Shown here one piece after another: positions 25,904 through 37,686 of a stretch of DNA of 64,000 nucleotides; position 1 is the stretch's first letter; each line of letters opens with the position of its first letter. Location: assembly GCA_943787175.1 (NCBI GenBank), contig CALSLK010000006.1:124001-188000 (forward strand). Reading direction: 5' to 3'. A program made the position numbers and the translations under genes. This stretch comes from an uncultured Alphaproteobacteria bacterium (GTDB lineage Bacteria; Pseudomonadota; Alphaproteobacteria; SP197). The notes below the pieces were generated by a model. That model saw only the letters and a program-made list of their open reading frames with translations, did not search any database and was not told the origin of the DNA.

Positions 25904-26299
25904 TCAGAGCGTTGAGATCTGGCCTTCGCCCACAGCCTGATAGAACGTGACAAGACCCGTGACCTCCACGCCGAGATCGTCGCGCAGACCGTCTGCGGAC
26001 ATATCCAGCGCCTTCAGACCGGCTTCACAGACCATGAAGGTGACCTCCATAGCCGCACAGGCTTCCAGCAGAGTCTCCATATCGGCAACATTGCGGGCCT
26101 TGAGCGCGTCATCCCGATCAGAGCCCGACAGGTCACGCCAACCTTCATCGGCCAGCACCGCAGGCACCGCGTCCATCGTGAAAAACAGCGTCACCGGCCG
26201 GTCAATCGCTGCCGCCGCCGACGCCATCATCAGGGCATAGTGAACCCGGGCATAATCGCCCGAGAGCACGACGAGTCCGAGGGGTGATTTTTCAGCCAT
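25904..26299 (-). CDS. DsrE/DsrF-like family protein
   Basis: 131 residues, cytoplasmic, beginning PLGLVVLSGDYARVHYALMMA with PVTLFFTMDAV, the alternating fold of the DsrE family. Cys residues occur in LEACAAMEVTFMVCEAGL; the second (MVCEAG) is at the position often used as a sulfur carrier. ATG 26299 is chosen because the upstream extension enters the hairpin repeat. Next to moeB on the same strand, which suits a sulfur-relay theme, though the repeat lies between them. Confidence 0.78.
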   Translation of the reverse strand: MAEKSPLGLVVLSGDYARVHYALMMASAAAAIDRPVTLFFTMDAVPAVLADEGWRDLSGSDRDDALKARNVADMETLLEACAAMEVTFMVCEAGLKALDMSADGLRDDLGVEVTGLVTFYQAVGEGQISTL

Positions 26300-26321
26300 G
26301 TCGTGCCCATCCTCCCAATCC

Positions 26322-26432
26322 GTCATCACCCGGCTTGACCGGGTGATCCATGCCGGAGACATCGCCCCGACAACCAGCCTGCGTGATGTTTGAGGTCACG
26401 GCATGGATCGCCCCATCAAGTGGGGCGATGAC
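26322..26432. repeat. Inverted pair of short alphaproteobacterial palindromic repeats
   Basis: GTCATCACCCGGCTTGACC with GGGTGATCCATGCC (26322-26354) faces GGCATGGATCGCCCCATC with AAGTGGGGCGATGAC (26400-26432). Each unit is itself a hairpin, and the two are inverted copies about 45 bases apart. Units of the form ATGGATCGCCCGNTCAAGCCGGGCGATGAC are scattered between genes in many alphaproteobacteria. Probable REP/BIME-like element. Confidence 0.75.
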
Positions 26433-26461
26433 GGGTGCGTGTTGGTGTTGAGGTTTGACCA

Positions 26462-27286
26462 TCACGACTGGCTCGTCTTGGCATACTGGGCGTGACCAGA
26501 CAGATCGGTGATGCTGGCCTGGCTGCTGCATAGCGCACAATCGGGGTCCTTGCCGTAACCGACACGGCGGAACTCGGTACCCAGTGCATCATAGATCACC
26601 AGGGTGCCGACAAGGCTGGTGCCGATGCCCAGAACTTCCTTGAGGACTTCGGCGGTCTGGAGCGTGCCCATGACGCCTGCGATGGCGCCAAAGATGCCGG
26701 CTTCCGAACAGGAAGGCACCAGACCTTCGGGCGGCATTTCGGGGAACAGGCAGCGATAACACGGGTTCTCCTGCCCCTCATGGGCGCGGAACGTGGTGAG
26801 CTGCCCGTCGAAGCGCATCATGGCTGCACTGACCAGCGGCTTGCCGGCCAGGAAGCAGGCATCGTTGATGAGGTAACGCGTCGGGAAGTTATCGGTGCCG
26901 TCACACACCAGATCATAACCACTGATGATCTCCAGCGCGTTGTGGTGTTCCAGGCGTTCCTGATGACGGATCACGGTGACACCGGGATTGAGTGCATGAA
27001 CCATGGTTTCTGCACTGGCGGTCTTTTCCTCACCCACGCGATCGGTGGTGTGCGCGATCTGGCGCTGCAGATTGGAAAGTTCGACATGATCGTTGTCGAC
27101 CACACCCAGCGTGCCGATGCCGGCTGCAGCCAGATACATCAGCAACGGCGCACCCAGGCCGCCGGCGCCTACCACCAGCACTTTGGCATTGAGCAGCTTC
27201 ACTTGCCCCTCGCCGCCAACTTCGGGCATGACAATGTGGCGTGCATAACGATGCAGCTGGTCTTCAGTGAAATCGTTGATGTCCAT
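26462..27286 (-). CDS. moeB: Molybdopterin-synthase adenylyltransferase (HesA/MoeB/ThiF family)
   Basis: 274 residues. Adenylates the C-terminal glycine of the MoaD-like sulfur carrier so it can receive sulfur. Opens ERYAR-like as DQLHRYARHIVMPEVGGEGQ; nucleotide motif VLVVGAGGLGAPLLMYLAAAG; ligands for structural zinc in CYRCLFPE and CALCSSQ; catalytic region CDGTDNFPTRYLIND. No rhodanese domain. It could equally serve ThiS. Stop at 26462, beside the palindromic repeat pair. Confidence 0.93.
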   Translation of the reverse strand: MDINDFTEDQLHRYARHIVMPEVGGEGQVKLLNAKVLVVGAGGLGAPLLMYLAAAGIGTLGVVDNDHVELSNLQRQIAHTTDRVGEEKTASAETMVHALNPGVTVIRHQERLEHHNALEIISGYDLVCDGTDNFPTRYLINDACFLAGKPLVSAAMMRFDGQLTTFRAHEGQENPCYRCLFPEMPPEGLVPSCSEAGIFGAIAGVMGTLQTAEVLKEVLGIGTSLVGTLVIYDALGTEFRRVGYGKDPDCALCSSQASITDLSGHAQYAKTSQS

Positions 27287-27330
27287 GGTTGGCGTCTACT
27301 CCATCGGCGAGGTGATCACTGTAGTGCAGT

Positions 27331-27989
27331 TCACGGTTGCGGCTCAAAAGCGATCTTTCGACCCAGCCAGATGTGGCGCGACGGCTGAGCATCCGCAAGG
27401 TCGTGCAAAGGCTTGAAACCCAGCCTTGGCCAGAAGGCCAGCGCACCGGCGTTCGAGCGATTGGCAGCGATATGAACGCCCGTCACGCGACTGCCCCGTG
27501 CATGATCCAACCAGCGCTGCACCAGAAGCCGTCCAAGACCACAGCCCCGGGCGCGGCTGAGCAGATTGACATGCATGTGGGCGGGGTAATCCACGACCAC
27601 CGCATCTGGAGCAGGCACGGGGTGGTGCATCATGGCGTGACGGCGCTGATCGGCATCCCATCCCCCGGAGTCGCCCGGGGGCTCAGGATAGCGGTCACGC
27701 AGGGCGGGCCACCACGCCTCTTCCAGGCGCCGTTCGAAGGCGCGCGTGTCACGGGTGCCCACTGCGAAGCCAACCAGCCCCGTGTTGTCGTGGGCGACCA
27801 GACAAGCACCCAGCGCTGGGTGACATAGGGCGCGGCATAGATCAGTCCGATCAGGCGGGGGTCACGGAAAAGCGCTGAGGCATCCCCGCCACGATCACCG
27901 GTCGCCAGCGAAATGGCACAGAGATCTTCGATGTCACCAGGAGCCGCCGCGCGGATATGAAATCGCGGCGGTTCGGCTGGTTCTTTCAA
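27331..27989 (-). pseudogene. GNAT-family acetyltransferase, frame disrupted near 27820
   Basis: A single GNAT protein is split over two frames. The first part starts at TTG 27989, whose last two bases are shared with the TGA of the DUF1272 gene, and reads FHIRAAAPGDIEDLCAISLATGD then RLIGLIYAAPYVT. The second part, one frame away, continues ALGACLVAHDNTGLVGFAVG and ends with the acetyl-CoA region LLSRARGCGLGRLLVQRWL. A one-base deletion at about 27815-27828 explains it. Whether this is decay or a sequencing error is open; dnaA and oxyR in the same window show similar breaks. Confidence 0.8.
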
Positions 27990-28294
27990 CGCGACTCGGG
28001 CGGCGTGTTGCGTCCAGCAGCTGCGAAGGCAGCAACCTCTTCGCGGCTGTAGCTCAGGTGCACGCGTTTTGCCGACGCAGGTTGATGGTTCAGCGACACG
28101 CCCTCGCGCCTGGCCGTGGTCGGGCGGATGGGGCGGGGAACAAACCCGCCGCCGCAATTGGGACAGACGTTGTGGAGGACGTTCTCAACGCAATCAGCGC
28201 AGAACGTGCATTCGTAGCTGCAGATGCGGGCGTCTGGCGCATCAGGTGGCAGATCCTTGTCGCAGGCTTCACAATTGGGGCGCAGTTGCAGCAT
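27986..28294 (-). CDS. DUF1272 family zinc-ribbon-like protein
   Basis: 102 residues. Matches DUF1272: LQLRPNCEACDKDLPPDAPDA, then CSYECTFCADCVENVLHNVCPNCGGG. The many CxxC pairs suggest one or two zinc sites. Function unknown. Its stop codon overlaps the TTG start of the GNAT gene, so the two are probably translationally coupled. Confidence 0.85.
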   Translation of the reverse strand: MLQLRPNCEACDKDLPPDAPDARICSYECTFCADCVENVLHNVCPNCGGGFVPRPIRPTTARREGVSLNHQPASAKRVHLSYSREEVAAFAAAGRNTPPESR

Positions 28295-28302
28295 GGAATG
28301 TC

Positions 28303-28752
28303 CTAGGTCGTACCGGTAGAGCCGTGGCCGCCGCTGCCGCGCTGGGTCTGATCGAGACTGGCGGCTTCCTGGAGAACAGCGTGGCTGACGGGCGCGATCA
28401 CCATCTGGGCAATACGTTCGCCGCGCGTGATGGTGAAGGGGTCCTGGCCGTGGTTGATGAGCAGGACCTTCACCTCACCGCGGTAATCGGCATCGACCGT
28501 GCCGGGGCTGTTGAGCACCGTGATGCCGAACTTTGCGGCCAGCCCCGAACGCGGCCGAATCTGGGCCTCAAACCCTTCCGGCAAGGCAAGCGCCAGACCG
28601 GTGGGCACCATGGTGTAACGGCCGGGCCACAGAACAAAATCCTCTTCAAGGCCGGCACGCAGGTCCATGCCTGCTGAACCCGGTGTGGCATAGGCAGGCA
28701 GATCAAGATCCGCGCCATGCGGCAACCGTTGCACCCGTACCTTGATCATCAT
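28303..28752 (-). CDS. dut: dUTP diphosphatase
   Basis: 149 residues, trimeric dUTPase. Hydrolyses dUTP to dUMP and keeps uracil out of DNA. All five motifs are visible: [48 protein letters not shown] and the C-terminal [10 protein letters not shown] flap. Start overlaps the coaBC stop codon (ATGA), the usual coaBC-dut arrangement. Confidence 0.95.
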   Translation of the reverse strand: MMIKVRVQRLPHGADLDLPAYATPGSAGMDLRAGLEEDFVLWPGRYTMVPTGLALALPEGFEAQIRPRSGLAAKFGITVLNSPGTVDADYRGEVKVLLINHGQDPFTITRGERIAQMVIAPVSHAVLQEAASLDQTQRGSGGHGSTGTT

Positions 28753-29954
28753 GCTGCGAGGAATCCTGCTATCTCACGGGCCAGGCGTTCCCCGACCTGC
28801 TGTTTGGCCATGCGCGGCCAGGCATCGGCCCCCGAGGCTGTCACCAGATGCACGCTGTTGTCGTCGCCACCAAACGTGCCGGTGCCTTCCGACACATCGT
28901 TGGCGACGATCCAGTCACAACCCTTCTTGGCAAGCTTGGCCTGGGCATAAGGCACGACGTCTCCGGTTTCGGCGGCAAAGCCGACCACCAGCGACGGGCG
29001 GCGATCGTTGCGCGCCGAGAGTGTGGCCAGGATATCGGGGTTCTCGGCCAGAGCGAGGTCGGGCAGGCCATCACCGTTTTTCTTCATCTTGGCGTCTGCA
29101 GCATGGGCAACGCGCCAGTCAGCGACAGCCGCGGCACAGACGACGACATCTGCCGGCAGAGCATTTTCGCAGGCACTGAGCATGTCACGTGCGGTCTCGA
29201 CACGAATCACCTCGACTCCGGCGGGATCATCCAGGGCGACGGGGCCCGATACCAGCGTGACGCGCGCGCCAAGGCGCGCACAGGCCGCCGCAATGGCGTG
29301 TCCCTGCTTACCCGAAGAACGGTTGGCGATGTAGCGCACGGGGTCGATGGGTTCGTGGGTGGGCCCGCTGGTGATCAGCGCATGGCGCCCGGCCAGAAGA
29401 CGGTCGCCGGGGTCAGCCAGTCTGGCCTCAATGGCACCCGCGATATCAACGGGCTGGCTCATGCGGCCGGAACCGACCTCGCCACAGGCAAGGTCGCCGG
29501 CTTCGGGTCCCACCATGGCGATGCCATCGGCGAGCAGACGCGCGACATTGCGCCGGGTTGCCGCGTGATCCCACATCATGGTGTTCATGGCAGGCGCGAT
29601 CAGCACGGGCTTGTCGGTTGCCAGCAGAACGGTGGTGGCAAGATCATCGGCCATACCGGCAGCCATGCGCGCCATCAGGTCGGCGGTCGCAGGCGCCACG
29701 ACCACCAGGTCAGCCTCACGGCTGAGGCGGATATGGCCCATGTCGGCTTCGTCGGTGAGTGAAAAGAGTTCTGTGAAAACCTTGTCGCCCGACAGCGCAG
29801 CTGCCGAGAGCGGCGTGACGAACTGCTGCGCGCCAGCGGTCATGACACAGCGCACGGATGCGCCGCGATCCTGTAGCTGGCGAATCAGTTCCAGCGACTT
29901 GTAAGCAGCAATACCGCCGCCGATCACCAGGAGAATACGTTTGCCGTCGAGCAT
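28749..29954 (-). CDS. coaBC: Bifunctional phosphopantothenoylcysteine decarboxylase / phosphopantothenate-cysteine ligase
   Basis: 401 residues. Two steps of coenzyme A synthesis. The N-terminal flavoprotein CoaC domain (about 1-190) has [17 protein letters not shown], the APAMNTMMW motif and the active-site-lid CGEVGSGRM; the C-terminal CoaB domain has [24 protein letters not shown] and AAAVADWR. Length fits the family. Overlaps dut by 4 bases. Confidence 0.95.
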   Translation of the reverse strand: MLDGKRILLVIGGGIAAYKSLELIRQLQDRGASVRCVMTAGAQQFVTPLSAAALSGDKVFTELFSLTDEADMGHIRLSREADLVVVAPATADLMARMAAGMADDLATTVLLATDKPVLIAPAMNTMMWDHAATRRNVARLLADGIAMVGPEAGDLACGEVGSGRMSQPVDIAGAIEARLADPGDRLLAGRHALITSGPTHEPIDPVRYIANRSSGKQGHAIAAACARLGARVTLVSGPVALDDPAGVEVIRVETARDMLSACENALPADVVVCAAAVADWRVAHAADAKMKKNGDGLPDLALAENPDILATLSARNDRRPSLVVGFAAETGDVVPYAQAKLAKKGCDWIVANDVSEGTGTFGGDDNSVHLVTASGADAWPRMAKQQVGERLAREIAGFLAA

Positions 29955-30039
29955 CGGTCATGTCCCGTTGTGCAGCGCACAATATAGGCCATTTCACACG
30001 TTCTTGCACTGTCCCGCGATCAGGGCCCAGAAATGCGAA

Positions 30040-30062
30040 GGGCGGGCCCGAAGGACCCGCCC
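30040..30062 (-). terminator. Terminator-like hairpin after katG
   Basis: On the minus strand GGGCGGGTCC pairs with GGGCCCGCCC through a small loop, 27 bases after the katG stop. The T run that should follow is short and interrupted, so it may be a weak terminator or an RNA-stabilising hairpin. Confidence 0.5.
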
Positions 30063-30088
30063 GAAGCATCAGATTACGCTTGCCTGCG

Positions 30089-32320
<2,232 letters not shown>

Positions 32321-32423
32321 TCACGCCTGGAACGTCTGCTTACCGAACAACGCAAACGGATTTTGTTCACCGCTGCCGGTCTGCTGTTGTTTCAAAACTA
32401 GGCTTGCGCCATATATAAGTGAA

Positions 32424-32463
32424 ATCAATTTATATGATTAACCTGATCTGTTTATCCGATCAG
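32424..32463. promoter_or_regulatory. Two dyads in the katG-oxyR gap, candidate OxyR operator
   Basis: ATCA-N7-TGAT at 32424-32438 and CTGATC-N9-GATCAG at 32443-32463 lie in an AT-rich patch just upstream of oxyR. OxyR tetramers bind four spaced half-sites, so two neighbouring dyads of this kind fit, but they do not match the enterobacterial ATAG consensus. Confidence 0.4.
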
Positions 32464-32490
32464 TAATGTTTCGTCTGGATGGCCCAAGCC

Positions 32491-33415
32491 ATGAACACCC
32501 GTGACCTTGAATACCTTGTTGCCGTTGCCGAAGAGCTTCACTTCGGCAGAGCCGCCGCACGCTGCCATGCCAGCCAACCAGCTCTCAGCGGCCAGTTGCG
32601 CAAGCTGGAGGAACGCTTAGGGGGTGCAGATCTTCGAGCGCACCAAACGCCGTGTCGCCCTGACCGAGATCGGCGGGCGGATCGTTGATCAGGCCCGCGA
32701 CGTGCTGCGCGGCGTTGTTGCGCTGGAACAATTGGCCACTGCGCACAAGGATCCGTTTGTCGGGACGTGCCGGCTGGGCATGCCGCCCACCATCGGTCCC
32801 TACCTGACCCCATTGCTGCTGCCGACGATCAAACATTACCTGCCGGACCTGCGCCTGGAACTGATCGAGGACTTCACCGATCACCTGGAAGACCAGCTCG
32901 ATCAGGGCGCCCTGGATCTGGCGATCCTGGCAACCAGCCCGACACGCAACAACCTGGCCGAGATTGCGCTTTACGACGAGCCCTTCTGGATTGCCATGCC
33001 CGGTGACCACCCCCTGACCCGGGAAGAAGCTGTCGATGTCACGCAGATCGAACCTGGCGAATTGCTGTTGCTGTCAGATGGCCATTGCCTGCGCGATCAG
33101 ATCTATGACGCCTGCAAGTTGGACCGGGCACGCAAGAACCGCGATGGCGGGCCCAGAACGCAGAAGACCAGCCTGTCGACCATTCTGGCGCTGGTGGGTG
33201 CGGGGGAAGGCATCACGCTGGTCCCAGCCATGAGCCTGGCATCGGGCTGGGTGACCGACACCGGCGTCGCCGTGCGCCGCGAAGAAAGTGGCACGGCTGG
33301 GCGCACGGTGCGGCTGACGCACAGGAAGGGTTATCCGCGCATGGCTTTGACGCAAAAGCTGGCTGATCTGATTGCGGCCAGCCTGCCCAATACGGTCAGT
33401 CCAGTACGGCGATAA
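32491..33415 (+). CDS. oxyR: Peroxide-sensing LysR-type regulator OxyR (apparent +1 frameshift at 32620-32624)
   Basis: The N-terminal helix-turn-helix MNTRDLEYLVAVAEELHFGRAAARCHASQPALSGQ... (first residues given in part) starts at ATG 32491; an ATG four codons upstream is less like known OxyR. The frame breaks in a run of five G at 32620-32624. With four G the sequence reads on as LEERLGVQIFERTKR and the rest (to 33415) is intact. Both redox Cys are kept, in DGHCLRDQIYDAC. The break falls in a homopolymer, so a sequencing error is likely. The last 20 bases overlap the convergent ubiB gene. Confidence 0.85.
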
Positions 33416-34952
33416 GACTGAGCAGAAGGGCCAACCCGGCGATGGGCCAGAGCCAGCGGGTGGCCCGCGCCCTGGCTTCCGACTGACGCCGGGCCAGATC
33501 ATCGACGGTATCGGCATGCAGGCGGAAACCAGAAGCTGCGGTCTCCTCGATGATGTCTTCGACCTTGTTGGCAAGCTCGGGCAGGCGACGCAGCGTTTCG
33601 ATACTGCGTTCGGCAGCATCACGCATACGCGCGGGCGGCGATAGATTGCGCACGGCCCAGTCCTCGATCATGGGCTGGGACAGCGCCCACATATTGAGGT
33701 CGGGAGCCAGCGTGCGCCCGATGCCTTCGGTCAGCACCATGGTCTTCTGGAGCAGCAGCAATTGTGGCTGCGTGGGCATGCCGAACTGATCGGTCACGCG
33801 GAAAAGCTGGGCGAGCAGACGGGCAATGGAGATTTCGTGGAGCGGACGACCCAGAATGGGTTCGCCGATGGACCGGCAAGCCTGGGTAAAGAGATCACGC
33901 GACTGATCACGGGGCACATAACCGGCTTCGAAATGCACATCGGCAACACGGCGGTAGTCGCGCGTGAGAAAACCCAGCAGCATCTCGGCAATGGTCAGGC
34001 GGGTCACCCGGTCGAGCCGGCCCATGATGCCGAAATCAACCGCGACAATGGCGCCCGATTCGTCCACGAACAGATTTCCGGGATGGAGGTCGGCGTGAAA
34101 GAAGCCATCACGGAAAACCTGATTGAAGAACGCACGTGCCGCCTGAGCCACCAGAGCTTCGGGATCATGTCCGGCTTCGATCAGCAGATCGCGCTCATCG
34201 ATCGTGATGCCGCGGATGCGCTCCATCGTCATGACCTGCTCGCCGGTGCGCTGCCAGTCTACCTCGGGCACACGGAAGCCTGGATCATCGGCCATGTTTT
34301 CAGAAAGCTCGGCAGCAGCAGCCGCTTCAAGCCGCAGGTCAAGTTCAACAGCCACCCAGTCACGAATGTTGTGCACGACCTCGACCGGCTTCAGGCGGCG
34401 CAGATCCGGGCGCGCTGATTCCATGATCCCGGCCAGCCATTCGGCCAGGCCCATGTCACGGGCAACAATCTCGGAGATGCCGGGTCGCAGAACCTTGACC
34501 GCAACATCGCGCCCATCGCTGGTCACGGCAAAATGGACCTGGGCAATCGAGGCGGCTGCAACCGGCTTGTCATCGAAACTCTCAAAGAGCTCCTCGACCG
34601 GTTTGCCCAGCTCACGCTCCACGGCTTCGCGCGCAAGTGCGCCTGAGAACGCCTGGAGCTGATCCTGCAGATTGGCGAGGTCTTCGGCGATTTCCTCGCC
34701 GACCACGTCGGGGCGCACTGAAAGCAACTGTCCGACCTTGACGAAACTTGGCCCCAGTTCCTGAAGTGCGCGGGCAAGACGCTCGCCGGGGCGGCCCGTG
34801 GCATCGCGCGCCGACACCAGTTTGGCGGCCCACACAAGCGGCGGCGCCACGCCGGCAAGTTCCAGCGGGAACAGGGCATCATGGCGCGCCAGCGTGCGTG
34901 CAATGGCAAAAAGGCGCCCAAGATTGCGGGCTGTCTGAACAGGACCTGTCAT
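33396..34952 (-). CDS. ubiB: UbiB-type atypical kinase/ATPase for ubiquinone synthesis
   Basis: 518 residues. Membrane-linked kinase-like protein needed for ubiquinone synthesis. Shows the KxGQ motif (SFVKVGQLLSVRPD), the Ala-rich nucleotide loop AAASIAQVHFA, the invariant Lys of VAVKVLRPG, HADLHPGNLF and VDFGIMGRL, and a C-terminal membrane anchor (WLWPIAGLALLLSLIAV). It is directly downstream of ubiE (22-base gap), same strand. Confidence 0.95.
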   Translation of the reverse strand: MTGPVQTARNLGRLFAIARTLARHDALFPLELAGVAPPLVWAAKLVSARDATGRPGERLARALQELGPSFVKVGQLLSVRPDVVGEEIAEDLANLQDQLQAFSGALAREAVERELGKPVEELFESFDDKPVAAASIAQVHFAVTSDGRDVAVKVLRPGISEIVARDMGLAEWLAGIMESARPDLRRLKPVEVVHNIRDWVAVELDLRLEAAAAAELSENMADDPGFRVPEVDWQRTGEQVMTMERIRGITIDERDLLIEAGHDPEALVAQAARAFFNQVFRDGFFHADLHPGNLFVDESGAIVAVDFGIMGRLDRVTRLTIAEMLLGFLTRDYRRVADVHFEAGYVPRDQSRDLFTQACRSIGEPILGRPLHEISIARLLAQLFRVTDQFGMPTQPQLLLLQKTMVLTEGIGRTLAPDLNMWALSQPMIEDWAVRNLSPPARMRDAAERSIETLRRLPELANKVEDIIEETAASGFRLHADTVDDLARRQSEARARATRWLWPIAGLALLLSLIAVLD

Positions 34953-34974
34953 GGGATGTGACGCTCGCGGACCG

Positions 34975-35730
34975 CTAGAGGCGCCAGGCCGTCGTCAGCG
35001 CGGAAATGCCGCCTGAGAGATTGCGCGTTGCGACATGCGCCAGGCCCGCATCAGCAACCATGGCGGCAAACCGTTCCTGCTGGGGAAAGCGTCGGATGCT
35101 CTCGACAAGGTAACGATAGGAATCCTCGTCACCGGCAACCATGCCTCCAAGGCGTGGCAACAGGGCATCGGAATACTGGGCATAAAGCCGTTCCAGCCCG
35201 GGCAGAACGATATGACCAAATTCCAGGCAGGCGAATCGACCGCCGGGGCGCAGCACACGCCGTGCTTCGGCAAGCGCACGGTCAAGATGGGTAACGTTGC
35301 GAATGCCAAACGCAATTGTATAGGCATCGGCACAGCCGTCGGGCAGAGGCAGCGCTTCGGCATCCCCGCAGGTCCAGGTAAGCCCCTTGGTCACGGTGCG
35401 ATCAAGCGCGCGGTCACGCCCGACAGAAAGCATCGAATCGTTGATGTCGACAACATCAACGGTGAAACCCTTTTCCAGCAGGCGCAGTGCGATATCACCG
35501 GTGCCCCCGGCAACATCGATGACACGGCCGCGGCCGACATCGCGTGCAATCAACCCAACCATCTCGCGCTTCCACAAGCGATGCACGCCGACCGACATCA
35601 GATCGTTCATGACGTCGTACTTTGCCGCAACGCTGTGGAACACGTCGCGCACCAGTCGGGCCTTGTCGTCCTCGGCAACACGTTGCTCGCCGAATCGGGT
35701 GGCGTGGTCGATCTGATCAGTATGGGTCAT
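34975..35730 (-). CDS. ubiE: Ubiquinone/menaquinone C-methyltransferase
   Basis: 251 residues. SAM-dependent C-methylation of the benzoquinol ring. Motifs: VFHSVAAKYDVMNDLMSVG, SAM loop VIDVAGGTGDIALRL, and IAFGIRNVTHLDRALAEARR. First gene of a ubiE-ubiB operon, divergent from mutM. Confidence 0.95.
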   Translation of the reverse strand: MTHTDQIDHATRFGEQRVAEDDKARLVRDVFHSVAAKYDVMNDLMSVGVHRLWKREMVGLIARDVGRGRVIDVAGGTGDIALRLLEKGFTVDVVDINDSMLSVGRDRALDRTVTKGLTWTCGDAEALPLPDGCADAYTIAFGIRNVTHLDRALAEARRVLRPGGRFACLEFGHIVLPGLERLYAQYSDALLPRLGGMVAGDEDSYRYLVESIRRFPQQERFAAMVADAGLAHVATRNLSGGISALTTAWRL

Positions 35731-35837
35731 GGCGCGGACCTTAACGTTGAGGGCAGGCTGGCGCTACATATGTGGTGGTTCGCGTCGGTGATTTCACGCA
35801 TGGTGCGCCAACGCGACCCCGAAAGCAGACAAGCACC

Positions 35838-36671
35838 ATGCCCGAGCTACCCGAAGTCGAAACCGTACGCCGAGGCCTGGAACCGGTGCTCAAGGGCAAA
35901 CGAATCGCCTCGGTCGAGCAACGCCGCCCGAATCTGCGCATTCCCTTTCCCGATGACTTTCCAGAACGGCTGAAAGGCCGTGTCGTCACGGACTTGCGGC
36001 GACGTGCGAAGTACCTGCTGTTTGACCTTGATGACGGCCAGGTCCTGATCTGCCACCTGGGCATGTCCGGGCGCATGATGATTGTGCCGCGCGGTTCCAA
36101 CCAGCCGCCGGAGAAACACGACCACGTCGAACTGGTCACCGAAGACGGCGTGCATGTCATCTATAACGATCACCGCCGGTTCGGTCTGATGACGCTCACC
36201 ACAACACAGGACGAATCGACCCACCCCCTGCTCGCAGCGCTGGCGCCGGATCCCCTCGAATCGGTCTTTTCGCCCGCCCATCTCTCCGCACGGCTGAAAG
36301 GCAGGAAGACGCCGATCAAGTCTGCCCTGCTGGATCAGCGCGTGGTGGGCGGTGTCGGCAACATCTACGCCTGCGAGGCGCTGCACCGCGCAGGCATCTC
36401 GCCACGACGCATGGCCGCCAGTGTTGCAGGCAAGCGCTGCGAGCGCCTGGTGCCGGCCATCGTGGATGTGCTCAAGGAAGCGATTGAAGCCGGCGGGTCT
36501 TCCCTGCGCGATCATCGCCAGACCAGCGGCGAGCTTGGCTATTTCCAGCATCGCTTCCGTGTCTATGACCGCGAGAACACCGCCTGCCCGACGCCAGGCT
36601 GCAAAGGTGCCATCGGGCGAATCGTGCAGGCGAATCGTTCGACCTATTTCTGTGCTGCCTGTCAGCGATAA
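35838..36671 (+). CDS. mutM: Formamidopyrimidine-DNA glycosylase (Fpg)
   Basis: 277 residues. Excises 8-oxoguanine and has AP-lyase activity. The start is fixed by the catalytic N-terminus [14 protein letters not shown], with Pro2 and Glu3. The lysine of [15 protein letters not shown] and the [13 protein letters not shown] helix-two-turn-helix are present. The C-terminal zinc finger is Cys-x4-Cys ... Cys-x2-Cys (CPTPGC and CAAC), the first pair wider than the enterobacterial x2 spacing. Confidence 0.95.
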   Translation: MPELPEVETVRRGLEPVLKGKRIASVEQRRPNLRIPFPDDFPERLKGRVVTDLRRRAKYLLFDLDDGQVLICHLGMSGRMMIVPRGSNQPPEKHDHVELVTEDGVHVIYNDHRRFGLMTLTTTQDESTHPLLAALAPDPLESVFSPAHLSARLKGRKTPIKSALLDQRVVGGVGNIYACEALHRAGISPRRMAASVAGKRCERLVPAIVDVLKEAIEAGGSSLRDHRQTSGELGYFQHRFRVYDRENTACPTPGCKGAIGRIVQANRSTYFCAACQR

Positions 36672-36840
36672 ACCGGTCTTAACGAACGGTGGTGTCAGCG
36701 ATTCGGAAACGCGACACTTTTGCAATTAGTCCATGGCAACGAAGCGCCCCGGCGAATCGTTGCCATCGCTGGCGTTGACGCCTCCTTGGCCCGTCGTTAT
36801 AACCCGCCACCCGAATTGAACTAATGAGACCGGAGAATCC

Positions 36841-37101
36841 ATGGCCAACTCCATGCAAGCCAAGAAGAGGGTGCGCCAAACCGCCCGGCAAACTGCGGTT
36901 AACCGCAATCGTTTGACCCGTGTGCGCGGTTACGTCCGCAAGGTCGAAGAGGCAATTGTTGCCGGCGACAAGGATGCAGCCAACCAGGCACTGCGCGAAG
37001 CGCAGCCTGAAATCATGCGTGGCGCCAAGGGCGGAGTGTTGCATCGCAACACTGCGTCGCGAAAGGTGTCCCGCCTGTCACAGCGTATTGCCAAGATGTA
37101 G
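36841..37101 (+). CDS. rpsT: 30S ribosomal protein S20
   Basis: 86 residues, Lys/Arg-rich, binding 16S rRNA. Typical [13 protein letters not shown] start and [16 protein letters not shown] end. Monocistronic, followed by a perfect terminator; sits between mutM and dnaA as in many alphaproteobacteria. Confidence 0.96.
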   Translation: MANSMQAKKRVRQTARQTAVNRNRLTRVRGYVRKVEEAIVAGDKDAANQALREAQPEIMRGAKGGVLHRNTASRKVSRLSQRIAKM

Positions 37102-37139
37102 TCCGGTGCGCCGCAAGGTGCACAGGATCGTGTGATCGG

Positions 37140-37173
37140 AACGCGTCGGACCCTCGGGCCCGGCGCGTTTTTT
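37140..37173 (+). terminator. Rho-independent terminator of rpsT
   Basis: AACGCGTCGG (37140-37149) pairs with CCGGCGCGTT (37160-37169) with one G-T pair, the T run being TTTTTT at 37168-37173. Confidence 0.88.
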
Positions 37174-37686
37174 CTTTGCCTGTCCTGATCTACTTTTACA
37201 CGCTAAAGGTGTAATGATCTGCGAAAGCGCGACGTTCCGATTTTGTCCCGTTGTATCCTTGGCAAGGCATGGTCTATGGTCTCCAACAGGTCGCGGGACC
37301 GACCTCAAGAAGAATGTTCCGGCGGGGCTAAGAGCGACAACGCCAGACCAGCAGAATCGGTGACGATCCAACGTCATCGCAACGCTGTTGGTCGCCCCAA
37401 AGGCCAGCATTCTGATGTGCGGTTAAGGTATGGTGCCTGATGGGCCATGCCAAGGCAGGAAGGCTGGAGATTTCAGCTAACTTGTTGAAACCAATCACAA
37501 ATTTGAGCTGCCCCGCAACCCGAAGAAATCGGCGCGAAGCCTTCTGTGCGGAGGCATTCAAAGCTGGATTCTTCCTTCTGCAAGGGGCGGTTAGATCGTC
37601 ATGTGCAGGTGCTGGACGAGGCTCTAATCGGTGGCCTCTGACGAAGACGTTTTGTATGGCGAGCGTTACTTTTTGGGAGTGTGTTA
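37174..37686 (+). promoter_or_regulatory. Region upstream of dnaA; one dyad, no DnaA boxes seen
   Basis: About 510 bases without a convincing gene. TTACAC-N7-GTGTAA at 37196-37214 is a perfect 6-base dyad that could be an operator. Just before dnaA, GGGAG precedes the ATG as ribosome-binding site. I searched by eye for TTATNCACA and its complement and found none, so this does not look like the replication origin. Confidence 0.45.
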
